Source: Pseudonocardia sp. SCN 73-27 (lineage in GTDB: Bacteria > Actinomycetota > Actinomycetes > Mycobacteriales > Pseudonocardiaceae). From it: 64,000 nucleotides of DNA. A program made the position numbers and the translations under genes. The DNA is taken from the NCBI GenBank assembly GCA_001725415.1, contig MEGH01000020.1, positions 30,921 through 94,920 on the forward strand. The letters run 5' to 3'. This document shows, one piece after another, positions 53,521-64,000 of this stretch; the first letter of the stretch is position 1; each line of letters begins with the position of its first letter. A model generated the notes under the pieces. The model saw only the letters and a program-made list of their open reading frames with translations. It was not told the DNA's origin and did not search any database.

Positions 53521-53940
53521 ATGGGGATGACGGCGAGTGCAGACCAGGCTGTCGAGCGGCGCACGACGCAGTGGGCCAGCGGGCCCATCCTGTTCTCGGG
53601 CGGGATGCTGGTGATCACGGGGATCTTCCAGGTCTTCACCGGGACCATGGCGCTGGCTCACGACAGGCTCTACGCGGGCACCCCCGAGTACCTGTTCGCC
53701 TTCGACCTCACGGTGTGGGGCTGGGTGCTGTTCGTGATGGCGATCCTGTCGATCGCGGCCGGTTTCGGGGCACTGCGGGGCCTGACGTGGGCGCGCATCG
53801 TCGGCATCGGGACGGCGTGGTTGAGCATGGTCGTGCAGTTCATGTTCCTGCCGCACTACCCGGTGTGGTCGATCATCGTCATCGTGGTCGACGTCCTGAT
53901 CATCTGGGGGCTGGCGTCCTATCGCCGTCCCGCGGTGTGA
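53521..53940 (+). CDS. Four-helix membrane protein, DUF7144 type (copy 2)
   Basis: 139 residues, similar throughout to the protein at 50906: 'LFAFDLTVWGWVLFVMAILS', 'LTWARIVGIGTAWLSMVVQF', 'FLPHYPVWSIIVIVVD'. ATG 53521 has no ribosome site and follows an AT-richer TTACTTTGT, so the message may be leaderless. Overlaps the convergent gene by 22 bases. Confidence 0.8.
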   Translation: MGMTASADQAVERRTTQWASGPILFSGGMLVITGIFQVFTGTMALAHDRLYAGTPEYLFAFDLTVWGWVLFVMAILSIAAGFGALRGLTWARIVGIGTAWLSMVVQFMFLPHYPVWSIIVIVVDVLIIWGLASYRRPAV

Positions 53941-54350
53941 CCGCCGGTGTGACCCCGGCGCCGGGCCGCCAGCCTGACCCAGCGCTCCGCGCCGTCGCCC
54001 GATCGGTGCGGTTGCGGGTCGGCGGTCACGACGGTCAGCGCGGCGGTGAACAGCGCCGCCAGCTCGGCGTGGGGGACGGCGTAACGCATCCCGCAGCGGT
54101 CGTCGCAGTAGAACCGGGGTGCGTCGGGCACGACCGGCCCGCGGCGCCGGGCCCCGCACGGCACGGTCGGGGCCGGCCGCAGGTAGCGGACACCACCGCG
54201 GACGTCGGCGCCCTCGACCGTGTGGAGCCGTCCGGCGTCGTCGCCGACCAGGTACCCGAGCGTGCGGCCGCAGCCACCGCACAGCAGCGTCACGGTCGCG
54301 ACGGCCGGCGCCGTTCCTGCGGTCCCTCTCGCGGTCGTCCTCGCGGTCAT
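53919..54350 (-). CDS. Zinc-ribbon-like protein of unknown function
   Basis: 143 residues. Paired cysteines 'LLCGGCGRTLGYLVG' and 'YCDDRCGMRYAVP' suggest one bound zinc. ATG 54350 is chosen ten bases after the DUF2252 stop with GAGG before it. No family recognised. Last gene of the 57.4-53.9 kb minus-strand cluster. Confidence 0.65.
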   Translation of the reverse strand: MTARTTARGTAGTAPAVATVTLLCGGCGRTLGYLVGDDAGRLHTVEGADVRGGVRYLRPAPTVPCGARRRGPVVPDAPRFYCDDRCGMRYAVPHAELAALFTAALTVVTADPQPHRSGDGAERWVRLAARRRGHTGGHTAGRR

Positions 54351-54360
54351 CGTCGCGGCC

Positions 54361-55290
54361 TCAGACGACTCGGCGCCGCGCCGCACGTGCCGGAGCCCGG
54401 CGCGTACCGCCGCGGCGGACCGCCGGGCGCGCCGGCGGGCTCGGCGGAACGGGCTCGGCCACGGGTCCGGGAGCGGGATCGTCCGCGGGTGCGGGCCGGC
54501 TCAGGTCGTGGACCAACGCGTCGTGGTCGCGCTCGGTCCGGTCGGCGTACGCCGCCGCGAACTCGGCCACGGCGTCGTCGAACGCGGTGCCCGAACCCAG
54601 GTACGACGCGATCGCGATCCGGTCCCCGGAGCGTGCGTGCGCCCAGGCCAGCGTCCACGCGCACAGCTCGGAGTAGACGAGCAGCCCGTCCTGATGCACC
54701 CGGTCGAGGTCGAGCGAGCCCTTCATGTCGCGGAGCTGGCGGACGTAGTAGTCCCGCACCCGCCCGTGGAGACCGGGCGCCCGCATCCAGCCGAGCAGCA
54801 CGTCGCTGACCGCCTGCATCAGCCGCTGCCCCTCCACGACGCGGCGGCCGTGGTGATCGACGGGCGCCGGGCCCGAGTGCTCCTCCAGCACCGACGGGCC
54901 GGCCTCCTTGATCTGCAGGAACAGTGGATCGGCCGGGTCCCCGCGACCGAGCAGCAGCACCATCCAGCAGCGGGTGCCGACGCTGCCGATGCCCACGACC
55001 TTGCGCGCGAAGTCGACGGGCCGGTAGGCACCGAGCAGCACCCGCCGGTCGGGGGCCAGCGACTCGACGTAGCCGGTGAGCAGGGCGGCGAGCCGTTCGA
55101 CGCCCGTGTCGTCGTCGAACAGGTCGCGCACCGGCACGACGAGAGGCGGGTCACCGACGATGCGGGTGCCGCTGTCGTCGGTGCGGGCGAACCGACGGCG
55201 CAGTGCCCTTCCGAGCGCCTGTGACTCGGCTCTGTCCGCCGCGGCGTCGGTCACGCCGTCACCCTCCGACGCCGTCACAGCGGGGCTCAT
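54361..55290 (-). CDS. DUF2252 protein lacking its N-terminal half
   Basis: 309 residues matching the C-terminal part of DUF2252: 'KVVGIGSVGTRCWMVLLLGR', 'LFLQIKEAGPSVLEEH', 'VVEGQRLMQAVSDVLLGWMR' and 'DYYVRQLRDMKGS'. Full members are about 430-460 residues and carry a CGDAHLxNFG motif upstream, absent here. ATG 55290 overlaps the HD-gene stop (ATGA), so the short form appears to be the encoded product. A Pro/Arg-rich C-terminal tail is added. Confidence 0.8.
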   Translation of the reverse strand: MSPAVTASEGDGVTDAAADRAESQALGRALRRRFARTDDSGTRIVGDPPLVVPVRDLFDDDTGVERLAALLTGYVESLAPDRRVLLGAYRPVDFARKVVGIGSVGTRCWMVLLLGRGDPADPLFLQIKEAGPSVLEEHSGPAPVDHHGRRVVEGQRLMQAVSDVLLGWMRAPGLHGRVRDYYVRQLRDMKGSLDLDRVHQDGLLVYSELCAWTLAWAHARSGDRIAIASYLGSGTAFDDAVAEFAAAYADRTERDHDALVHDLSRPAPADDPAPGPVAEPVPPSPPARPAVRRGGTRRAPARAARRRVV

Positions 55291-55883
55291 CCGCGGCAGG
55301 TGACGTGGGCGAGACCCCGGGCGGGGCCGTCACGGTGTGCGTGGTCCAGCCAGGCCTCGGCCCGGGCCCAGGCCTCGCGGCGGGCGGGCATGCCGAGGTC
55401 GAGGGCCGCGATGGCGACCGGGTCGGCGGCACGCCGGCGACGGACCTCGGCCATGCGGGCGTCGAACGACACCGGCATGCCGCAGGGGTCGGTGCTCATG
55501 TCGGCGTACCAGAGCAGGTCGCGGACGATGCCCGGTTCGTCGGCGAACTCGGCCAGCTGGTCGGTGAGGCCGAGCAGCTCGGCCTTCGCCGCGGCGGCGG
55601 AGTGGAACGCCACCAGGTGGGCGACCCGCTCGGGGAAGCCGAGGGCGCGGGCGTGCCGGGCGCCGTCGAGGGGGTGGAATCCGGTGCGCACCACCGTGGG
55701 CCCGTACCCGACGTCGTGCAGCCAGGCGGCGGCGACGAGTGTGCACGCGTCGGCCCGCGGCAGGTCGGCGGCGAGCGTGCGGGCCCGCCCGGCGACGCCC
55801 CGCGCGTGCGCCCAGCGCCGGGGCAACGGGCCCTCGAGCGCGGCCCGGGCGGCGGCCGCCGCGGTCCGCGCGCCCGGGCCCAT
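55287..55883 (-). CDS. HD domain protein
   Basis: 198 residues. Metal-dependent phosphohydrolase motifs: 'HARGVAGRA' (first His), 'AAWLHDVGYGP' (HD) and 'HPLDGARHAR'. Substrate is probably a nucleotide or second messenger, not specified. Shares one base with the upstream membrane-protein stop (TGATG) and overlaps the DUF2252 start. Confidence 0.85.
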   Translation of the reverse strand: MGPGARTAAAAARAALEGPLPRRWAHARGVAGRARTLAADLPRADACTLVAAAWLHDVGYGPTVVRTGFHPLDGARHARALGFPERVAHLVAFHSAAAAKAELLGLTDQLAEFADEPGIVRDLLWYADMSTDPCGMPVSFDARMAEVRRRRAADPVAIAALDLGMPARREAWARAEAWLDHAHRDGPARGLAHVTCRG

Positions 55884-57355
55884 CAGCTCGGTCCCGCTTC
55901 GGGACCGGAGCCTGCGCCGTCGTCCGGGGCAGGACCCTCGCTGGAGGCGGCACCGTCGCCGGACGCGGCGACGGTCGCCGCCACGGTGCTGTGCGACAGC
56001 TCGCCGCCGGTCCCGTCGTCCACCGCGGGGGCGGCGGGGGACGGCTGGTCGAGCAGCTCGACGACCCCGAGCAGCACCAGCAGCACGAGCACGACGCCGA
56101 GGATCGTCCAGCCCGACGGCTGGCTCCACAACACGACGACGAGCGCGGCGAGCACGACGAGCGCGACCCGCAGCACGACGCGGTGGTCGTGGACCCACGG
56201 CCCGACGGGCCCGGAGGAGAGCTTGCGGGCGAACCCGCCCCTGCGCATGCTCCCGATGCCGCGTGCGGCGGTTCCGCGCAGCCGAACGGCCGCGGACGAC
56301 GGCCCGGTGACCCACGCCGCCAGCGCCACGACGAGGCCGACGACGAACAGCGTCCGCAGCGCTGCCCGTACGAAGCGCACCATGATGTCGAAGGTCGACG
56401 CGGCCGCGGCGGCCGACTGCGGGGCGACGGCCCCGACGACGATCCCGCGGACCACGAGCAGGGCCGCGGCCAGCAGGAGCATCGTCGCCATCACCGCGAG
56501 CCCGACGACGAGGGTGGCGCGGCGGCGTCGCTTCGCCAGCATGACCCCGCCGATGAGCAGCAGGAGCGTCACCCACGGCAGCCAGGTCGCCGCGACGTCG
56601 AGCACGGTGTAGAGCGACTGGGCCCGCACGAGCACGCTCGCCGGGAACAGCGCGATCGTCGGATGGATCTCCGGCAGCTTGGCGGCGAGCTCGAACCCCG
56701 AGGCCACGAGCTTCTGCTTCGCCGCCTCGATGAACGGGTAGAGGTCGAGGACGGTGTTGCCGCCCTGCACGGTGAGCGCTGACGGGTCCCCGGCGAGCGC
56801 GGCCGAGATCTGCTGGTGGGACACGGTGAGCGCCTGTGTCCCGGCGGCGACGAAGGCAGGACTCGCGACGAGCTCGTGCACCTTGTCGCTCACGAAGTTC
56901 CGGGTGCCGTCGGCCAGCGGGCCGGTCAGCCCGTGGAGCCGGTCGACGACGGGTGCGGGCAGGCCTTGGGCGGCCAGGGCGTCGACGGCCTGGTTCGCGA
57001 GCCCCTGCACGTCGACCTGGGTGAAGATCTCCGCGGTGACCCGGTCGGCCAGGGTGGACTGGACGGCGGGGTCGGCCAGGATCGGGCTGGTGGTGGCCAC
57101 GAACCGGTCGGTGTCGGAGAGCTGGTTGTGCGCCCACACCGACAGCACGGACACCGGGACCAGCAGCAGGCCGAGAACCAGCAGGACCGCCGAGGCGACC
57201 GAGGCCCACCGGATCCGGACCCGCGACGGCGGTGGGGGCGGCGGCGCGGCCTTCAGCGCGGCCAGCTCGGTGCGCAGCCGCTCGAGCTCGGCGCGCTCGT
57301 CGAGTGTCAGGGCGGCGGGAGCGCTGCTGCTGTCAGGGCTGTCGACGACGGGCAT
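55883..57355 (-). CDS. Large actinobacterial integral membrane protein, unknown function
   Basis: 490 residues. A short coiled-coil-like N-terminus ('DERAELERLRTELAALKAA') and a Pro run precede TM1 ('SAVLLVLGLLLVPVSVLSVW'). A 190-residue outer domain rich in Ala/Val follows ('VATTSPILADPAVQSTLADR', 'YPFIEAAKQKLVASGFELAA'), then about five helices and a Ser/Pro/Asp tail. This layout is common in actinobacteria, but no function is known. First gene of a cluster with HD, DUF2252 and zinc-ribbon genes. Confidence 0.8.
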   Translation of the reverse strand: MPVVDSPDSSSAPAALTLDERAELERLRTELAALKAAPPPPPPSRVRIRWASVASAVLLVLGLLLVPVSVLSVWAHNQLSDTDRFVATTSPILADPAVQSTLADRVTAEIFTQVDVQGLANQAVDALAAQGLPAPVVDRLHGLTGPLADGTRNFVSDKVHELVASPAFVAAGTQALTVSHQQISAALAGDPSALTVQGGNTVLDLYPFIEAAKQKLVASGFELAAKLPEIHPTIALFPASVLVRAQSLYTVLDVAATWLPWVTLLLLIGGVMLAKRRRRATLVVGLAVMATMLLLAAALLVVRGIVVGAVAPQSAAAAASTFDIMVRFVRAALRTLFVVGLVVALAAWVTGPSSAAVRLRGTAARGIGSMRRGGFARKLSSGPVGPWVHDHRVVLRVALVVLAALVVVLWSQPSGWTILGVVLVLLVLLGVVELLDQPSPAAPAVDDGTGGELSHSTVAATVAASGDGAASSEGPAPDDGAGSGPEAGPS

Positions 57356-57416
57356 CGTGGCTGCTCCTCCCGGACGGGGTGCCGACGACCCTGCGCCGCC
57401 CGGCGCCGACCGGCAT

Positions 57417-57436
57417 CACCTCGTGAGGGCGAGGTG
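57417..57436. promoter_or_regulatory. Dyad in the 57.4 kb divergent gap
   Basis: CACCTCG-TGAGGG-CGAGGTG, perfect seven-base arms, between the membrane-protein gene and the DUF6325 gene. Possible operator. Confidence 0.35.
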
Positions 57437-57510
57437 GCCGGTCCGGATGCGACGCACCCTCGCCCGGCGGTCCCGTCATCCGGCGGTCCGTGCGACGAAG
57501 GAGGACGACG

Positions 57511-58038
57511 ATGACGATCGGTCCGGTGCAGTTGCTCGTGCTCGGCTTCGACCACCCGAACTTCCAGGGGCGCATCCGCGCCGAGCTGGAGCGGCTCCGC
57601 GACGACGACATGATCCGGGTGATCGACTTCCTGGGTGTGTACAAGGACGTCGGCGGCGAGGTGACGGTGCTCAAGGAGACCCAGCTCGACGAGGCCGAGC
57701 GCGTCGAGTTCGGAGCTGTCGTGGGCGCGCTGGTCGGGATCGGGGCCGGCCTCACCGCCGAGGAGGGTGCCGAGCTCGGTGCCGAGGTGACCACCGAGGA
57801 CGACGACACCGTCGACGAACTGGCCTGGGACGTGGTCGCGGAGATCCCGGAGGGGTCGGCCGCGGCGCTGGTGCTGCTCGAGCACCGGTGGGCGATTCCG
57901 CTGCGCGAGGCGCTCGCCGATGCCGGGGGAGTGCGGCTCGCGTCGGAGTTCGTGAGCCCGCTGGACCTGGTGGAGGTCGGGCTGGTCGCGGCGCAGGAGG
58001 CCGAGGCGCTCGCCGCCCGGTCCCAGGACGCGGTCTGA
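57511..58038 (+). CDS. DUF6325/DUF1269-like protein
   Basis: 175 residues. 'VQLLVLGFDHPNFQGRIRAE' and 'IRVIDFLGVYKD' open the fold; a Gly/Ala-rich hydrophobic segment ('GAVVGALVGIGAG') and acidic stretch follow. Soluble or membrane-associated stress-type protein found across actinobacteria, role unknown. GAAGGAGG precedes ATG 57511. A related DUF1269 gene lies at 59221. Confidence 0.82.
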   Translation: MTIGPVQLLVLGFDHPNFQGRIRAELERLRDDDMIRVIDFLGVYKDVGGEVTVLKETQLDEAERVEFGAVVGALVGIGAGLTAEEGAELGAEVTTEDDDTVDELAWDVVAEIPEGSAAALVLLEHRWAIPLREALADAGGVRLASEFVSPLDLVEVGLVAAQEAEALAARSQDAV

Positions 58039-58091
58039 GGACCGGCGGGACCCGGGGACGGCTGGGACCGGGAACGGGGAGGAGGTCAACG

Positions 58092-58181
58092 ATGTTGGGA
58101 CGCAATCGCAGGATCGCCCGCCGCAGCGGGCGGCGTTCGGGTCGACGGGTCGCGCGGCGGATGATGCGCCGCCGCGGCTGA
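58092..58181 (+). CDS. 29-residue arginine-rich peptide
   Basis: MLGRNRRIARRSGRR start; 14 of 29 residues are Arg. ATG 58092 has GGAGG seven bases upstream, and the ORF follows the DUF6325 gene by 53 bases, followed by a terminator. A real small protein seems likely; it could bind nucleic acid or acidic lipid, but that is conjecture. Confidence 0.6.
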   Translation: MLGRNRRIARRSGRRSGRRVARRMMRRRG

Positions 58182-58231
58182 CGGGTCCGGGGCTCGGGTG
58201 CGGCGGCCACCGGGATGGTCGTGGGTGTCGG

Positions 58232-58266
58232 CCGTGTCCTCGACCCCGCCCCGGCCGAGGACACGG
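58232..58266 (+). terminator. Terminator after the Arg-rich ORF
   Basis: Perfect 11-base stem CCGTGTCCTCG / CGAGGACACGG with a 13-base loop, 50 bases after the stop. Confidence 0.6.
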
Positions 58267-58438
58267 GCGTCGGCCGCCGCAGCCGGCCCGGGCGGCACAG
58301 CGCTGTCACATCCGGGCCGGCCCGTCGCGGCCTGCACCACCCGCTCGGGGTGAGGCGTGGCGGTGGGACCCGGGCCACCGTCTGCGGCTGCGGGGGACGT
58401 GCCCGCGGTCGGGGGAACCGTGGTGGACGGAGGGGCCG

Positions 58439-59161
58439 ATGGTGCTGGCTGCGTTCGTGGTGCCGGTGCTGGTGATGGTCGTCGCGATGACGCTGGAGCG
58501 GCTCGAGGAGCGCCTGCTGGGGCGCAGCCGTCCGTCAGCGGTCTGGTCCGGTGCGTCGCCGCACAGCGATGTCGACCGCTTCCAGCAGCAGCTTGGCGAC
58601 GACGCCGACGGCCAGCAGGCCGACGACCATCTGGCTCATGGTGAGGATGCGGGTGAGGCCGCTGGTGGGGGCGATGTCGCCGAAGCCGACCGTCGTGAAG
58701 ACCGTCATCGTGTAGTAGAGCGCGCCGGTGCGGTCCAGTGGCTGCGTGAAGCACGTGGGGGTGTCCTGCGACAGCACCGCGTACGTCGCCGCGTAGAGCA
58801 GCAGCAGGATCGGCACGCCCGTCGCCACCGTCTGCGCCGCCCGCAGCCGCGGCGTGTCCGAGGCCATGATCATGCGTACCTGCCAGGCGAGAGCGGCGAC
58901 GAGGGCGACGAGGGCGACGCCGAGCCAGATCACCACGTCGCGGTCGAGCCGGCCGTCCAGCGGTGCCCGGTAGTAGACGACGACCAGCAGTACCGCGGTG
59001 ACGACGGCACGGATCCCGGCCGTGACGAGCATCCGCCGGTCGACCGCCCGTGTCTCTGCCTCGTCCATCGCGCCTCCCGTCCCGCGTCCCGCAGGGTCAC
59101 CGGGGTGCGGCCGGTTGTGCTCACCCTCGCCGGGCGAACGTCAGTCGTCCGGAACGGGTGA
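58439..59161 (+). CDS. Possible small membrane ORF antisense to the K+ channel
   Basis: ATG 58439 has an excellent site (GGAGGGGCCG) and opens with a single helix plus charged segment ('MVLAAFVVPVLVMVVAMTLE', 'RLEERLLGR'), a pattern of short actinobacterial membrane proteins. No stop follows for 240 codons, and after about 30 residues the frame runs antisense through the K+ channel gene, where composition looks non-coding. Either only the start is real and the 3' end has been lost, or the match is chance. Confidence 0.25.
   Translation: MVLAAFVVPVLVMVVAMTLERLEERLLGRSRPSAVWSGASPHSDVDRFQQQLGDDADGQQADDHLAHGEDAGEAAGGGDVAEADRREDRHRVVERAGAVQWLREARGGVLRQHRVRRRVEQQQDRHARRHRLRRPQPRRVRGHDHAYLPGESGDEGDEGDAEPDHHVAVEPAVQRCPVVDDDQQYRGDDGTDPGRDEHPPVDRPCLCLVHRASRPASRRVTGVRPVVLTLAGRTSVVRNG
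58535..59068 (-). CDS. Two-helix-pore potassium channel protein
   Basis: 177 residues. Ion_trans_2-type pore with selectivity filter 'TVGFGD' near residue 127, pore helix 'ALYYTMTVFTT' and inner helix 'ILTMSQMVVGLLAVGVVAK'. Three further helices precede it. No RCK domain is attached. Conducts K+ across the membrane; gating signal unknown. Confidence 0.9.
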   Translation of the reverse strand: MDEAETRAVDRRMLVTAGIRAVVTAVLLVVVYYRAPLDGRLDRDVVIWLGVALVALVAALAWQVRMIMASDTPRLRAAQTVATGVPILLLLYAATYAVLSQDTPTCFTQPLDRTGALYYTMTVFTTVGFGDIAPTSGLTRILTMSQMVVGLLAVGVVAKLLLEAVDIAVRRRTGPDR

Positions 59162-59220
59162 TGCCGCCGCCGCCGTCAGACCGCACCGTTTCCGGTACCG
59201 ACGACACGACAGGAGCCGAC

Positions 59221-59727
59221 ATGGCGACGCTGACGGTGTGGAAGTTCGAGACGGCAGGTGGTGCCAAGGATGCGCTGCACCTGCTGGAGCGGTTGCAGAA
59301 GGAGGAGCTCGTCCAGATCGTGGACGCGGCCGTGGTGACCTGGCCGGAGGGCCGGAAGAAGCCGAAGACCGAGCAGCTGCGCAACCTCACCGGCGCGGGT
59401 GCCCTCGGCGGCAGCTTCTGGGGGCTGTTGTTCGGGCTGTTGTTCTTCGTCCCGCTGCTCGGCTTGGCGATCGGTGCCGCGATGGGCGCGCTCAGCGGGT
59501 CGCTCGCCGACGTCGGGATCGACGACGGGTTCATCAAGAAGGTGCGTGACGAGATCACCGAGGGCACGTCGGCACTGTTCGTCATGACCGGCAACGTGGT
59601 GCCCGACAAGGTGCTCGGCGAGTTCCGCGGCACGGGCGCCCACCTGGTGTCGACGAACCTGTCCGCCGAGCAGGAGGCGAAGCTGCGCGAGGTCTTCCAG
59701 GAGGAGCCGGCCGAGTCGCCCGCCTGA
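59221..59727 (+). CDS. DUF1269 domain membrane protein
   Basis: 168 residues. 'VWKFETAGGAKDALHLLERL' and 'VQIVDAAVVTWPEGRKKPKT' are the DUF1269 opening, followed by a Gly-rich hydrophobic hairpin ('GALGGSFWGLLFGLLFFVPL') and 'GTSALFVMTGNVVPDKVLGE'. Widespread stress-associated family with unknown activity. Divergent from the K+ channel. Confidence 0.88.
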   Translation: MATLTVWKFETAGGAKDALHLLERLQKEELVQIVDAAVVTWPEGRKKPKTEQLRNLTGAGALGGSFWGLLFGLLFFVPLLGLAIGAAMGALSGSLADVGIDDGFIKKVRDEITEGTSALFVMTGNVVPDKVLGEFRGTGAHLVSTNLSAEQEAKLREVFQEEPAESPA

Positions 59728-59742
59728 CCCCTGGGGGGAGGG

Positions 59743-59784
59743 GAGGAGCCGGTCCCGGGGCGCTCGCGCCGGGACCGGCTCCTC
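59743..59784. terminator. Strong bidirectional terminator
   Basis: A perfect 15-base stem GAGGAGCCGGTCCCG / CGGGACCGGCTCCTC with a 12-base loop between the convergent DUF1269 and SulP genes. Confidence 0.85.
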
Positions 59785-59800
59785 GTGTGCCCCCCGGGGC

Positions 59801-61524
59801 TCAGCCGTCGACGGACCTCCACTGCGCACCCGTCCGCTCGCGGAAGGCGTCGATGGCGGCGTCGATCGTCGGGTAGAGGTGCGCCGGGTCGATCGTGTCG
59901 GTCAGCCCGGCTCGCTCGATGTCGTGGCGCACCGGGTCCTTGAGCTCGGCGAACACCAGGTGCCGATCGTTGCGGTGCAACGACTCGGCGAGCTCGCGCA
60001 GCATGTCGACGGCGGTCGTGTCGATGTCGGTGACCGGTTCGGCGGCGACCACGACCCAGCGCACCTCCGGGTTCCGCGCGACGAGCCGGTCGATCCACTC
60101 CCGGAAGGTGCGGGCGTTGGCGAAGAAGATCGGTGCGTCGTGGCGGACGAGCAGGCACCCCGGGAGCTGTTCGGCGTGGGGATGGCTGCGCAGGTCGTGG
60201 AATCCCGGCAACCCCGGCACCCGGCCGAGGACGGCCCGGTAGGGCCACCAGGCCCGGCGGAAGACGTTGGCGGCGGACAGCGCAACCGTCACGGCCATCC
60301 CCGGCAGCACCCCGAGCGCGATGACGCCCAGCGCCGCGGTGGCCGACAGGACGAACTCGGTGCGCCGCACCTGGAACAGCCGACGGGTGGCGGGCAGGTC
60401 GGTCAGCGACAGCGACGCGGCGATGACGACGGCGGCCAGCGTGGGCTGGGGCAGGTCGCGCAGCAGGCCGGGGACGAACAGCAGGATCAGCGTGATCGCG
60501 GCGGCGCCGACGAGCCCGGTCAGCTGGGTCCGGGCACCCGCCTGTCCGGCGACGGCGGTGCGGGACCCGCTGGTGCTCACCGGGAACCCGCCGAACAGGC
60601 CCGCGGCCACGTTGGACGCGCCGATGGCCGTCATCTCCCGGCCGCCGTCGATGGTGCGGCCTTCGCGCGCGGCGAACGACGACGACGTCGAGATCGTGTC
60701 GGTGAGCGCGACGACCGCGATGCCGAGCGCCCCCGGCACCAGCAGCGCCAGGTCGGACAGCCGCACGTCGGGCAGGCTCAGCGGCGGGAACCCCTGCGGG
60801 AGCGGACCGACGACGTCGACACCGCGCGCCGCCAGCCCGAGCAGAGCGGTCGCCCCGATCGACAGCACGACGACCACGAGCACGGCGGGCACCTTCGGCA
60901 GGAACCGTTGCAGCACGACGATCAGCACGAGTCCGACGGCTCCGACGGCGAGTGCGGCCGGCACGGTGGACCCGAGGCCGGAGAAGAACCCGGTCACGTC
61001 GCCGAGGAAGCTCTCCGCGTCGACGGAGAACCCGAAGAGCTTCGGCAGCTGCCCCACGAGGATGGTCAGCGCGAGGCCGTTGAGGTAGCCGATCATCGCC
61101 GGCCGTGAGATCAGGTCGGCGACGAAGCCGAGCCCGGTGATCCCGGCGGTGATCATGACCGCCCCGGTGATCAACGCCAGTGCCGATGCCAGCGCGATCG
61201 CCCGCGCCGGGTCCCCGTCCGCGCCCGCCAGCGGCAGGATCGTGGCCGCGATCAGCGGCCCCAGCGAGGAGTCCGGGCCGAGCACCAGGACCCGTGACGG
61301 GCCGAAGAGCGCGTACCCGGCCAGGCACAGGATCGAGGTGTAGAGCCCGGTGATCGCCGGCAGGCCGGCCAGCTCCGCGTACGCCATGCCCTGTGGCACC
61401 AGCAGCGCGGTGAGCACCAGTCCGGCCGTGACGTCCTTGCCGAGCCAGCGCACGCGGTAGGAGAGCAGGTCCGCGAGACCGGGGGCGACGGCCGCGACCC
61501 GCTCGCGCGCCGGTCGCGGCTCGC

Positions 61525-61528
<4 letters not shown>
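59801..61528 (-). CDS. SulP family anion transporter with STAS domain
   Basis: 575 residues. SLC26/SulP membrane domain from 'GLVLTALLVPQGMAYAELAG' and 'GLYTSILCLAGYALFGPSRV', then 'DTISTSSSFAAREGRTID' and about ten further helices. A C-terminal STAS domain ('IFFANARTFREWIDRL', 'PVTDIDTTAVDMLRELAESL') regulates transport. Likely imports sulfate or bicarbonate. GTG 61528 overlaps the P-type ATPase stop (GTGA). Confidence 0.92.
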
Positions 61529-63909
<2,381 letters not shown>

Positions 63910-63925
63910 TGGTCCACCCTCCTTG

Positions 63926-63960
63926 CGTCCGGGACGGATCGTTGATCCAGGATTCGGACG
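63926..63960. promoter_or_regulatory. Nested dyad upstream of the P-type ATPase
   Basis: Outer arms CGTCCG / CGGACG and inner GGATC-GTT-GATCC form a 35-base interrupted palindrome 17 bases before the GTG. Operator or end of an upstream transcript; cannot be decided from here. Confidence 0.4.
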
Positions 63961-64000
63961 CACCCCAGGTCCCCACCGGACCATCGCCAGGAGCGCTCGA

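Overview
The window is very GC-rich DNA with frequent GTG starts and many 4-base start/stop overlaps. Its actinobacterial hallmarks include a cytochrome bc complex with a diheme QcrC and a three-helix Rieske subunit, a SigB/SigF-type sigma factor, and DUF3040, DUF1269, SHOCT and DUF4242 proteins. A Pseudonocardia-like member of the Pseudonocardiales is my best guess, from gene style only. No rRNA, tRNA, CRISPR array, insertion sequence or phage gene was recognised.

Layout: 1-3.5 kb is the end of a catabolic operon (MHS-type transporter, M20 amidohydrolase, amidase). 3.6-4.8 kb holds a stress-type sigma factor behind a coupled 34-codon ORF and a SigF-like promoter. 4.9-14.5 kb is one tightly packed minus-strand operon running ctaC, ctaD, two membrane proteins, a hemerythrin protein, a selenocysteine formate dehydrogenase, its four-cluster ferredoxin subunit and an NrfD-type membrane subunit. 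Facing away from it, 14.7-18.1 kb encodes the qcrB-qcrC-qcrA bc complex. 18.1-22.3 kb is a seven-gene Mrp/Mbh-type cation antiporter module, preceded by a PucR-type regulator.

The remainder is a mosaic of short operons. 23.7-28.3 kb: DUF3040 protein, a YaaH-type acetate transporter with an apparent frameshift, a DMT transporter and a two-component system with lipoprotein. 28.3-33.9 kb: an Fpg remnant, LLM oxidoreductase, an internally deleted SDR, lipid kinase, glycosyltransferase and TetR. 33.9-45.4 kb: a second two-component system, M23 lipoprotein, GH15 glucoamylase-like enzyme, a shortened TPP enzyme, MarR, a large FAD/Fe-S oxidoreductase and an SDR. 45.5-64 kb: VOC, DUF4242, UPF0316, a giant LuxR regulator, several small membrane and stress-type proteins, a K+ channel, SulP transporter and a P-type ATPase.

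The most striking theme is a complete formate-to-oxygen respiratory chain in one divergent locus: Sec-FDH and NrfD could deliver electrons to quinone, then QcrBCA and CtaCD to O2, with a hemerythrin between the two halves. The oxidase subunit I keeps all heme/copper ligands but lacks the usual D- and K-channel residues. A second theme is gene erosion: at least seven genes are truncated, internally deleted or frameshifted relative to their families.
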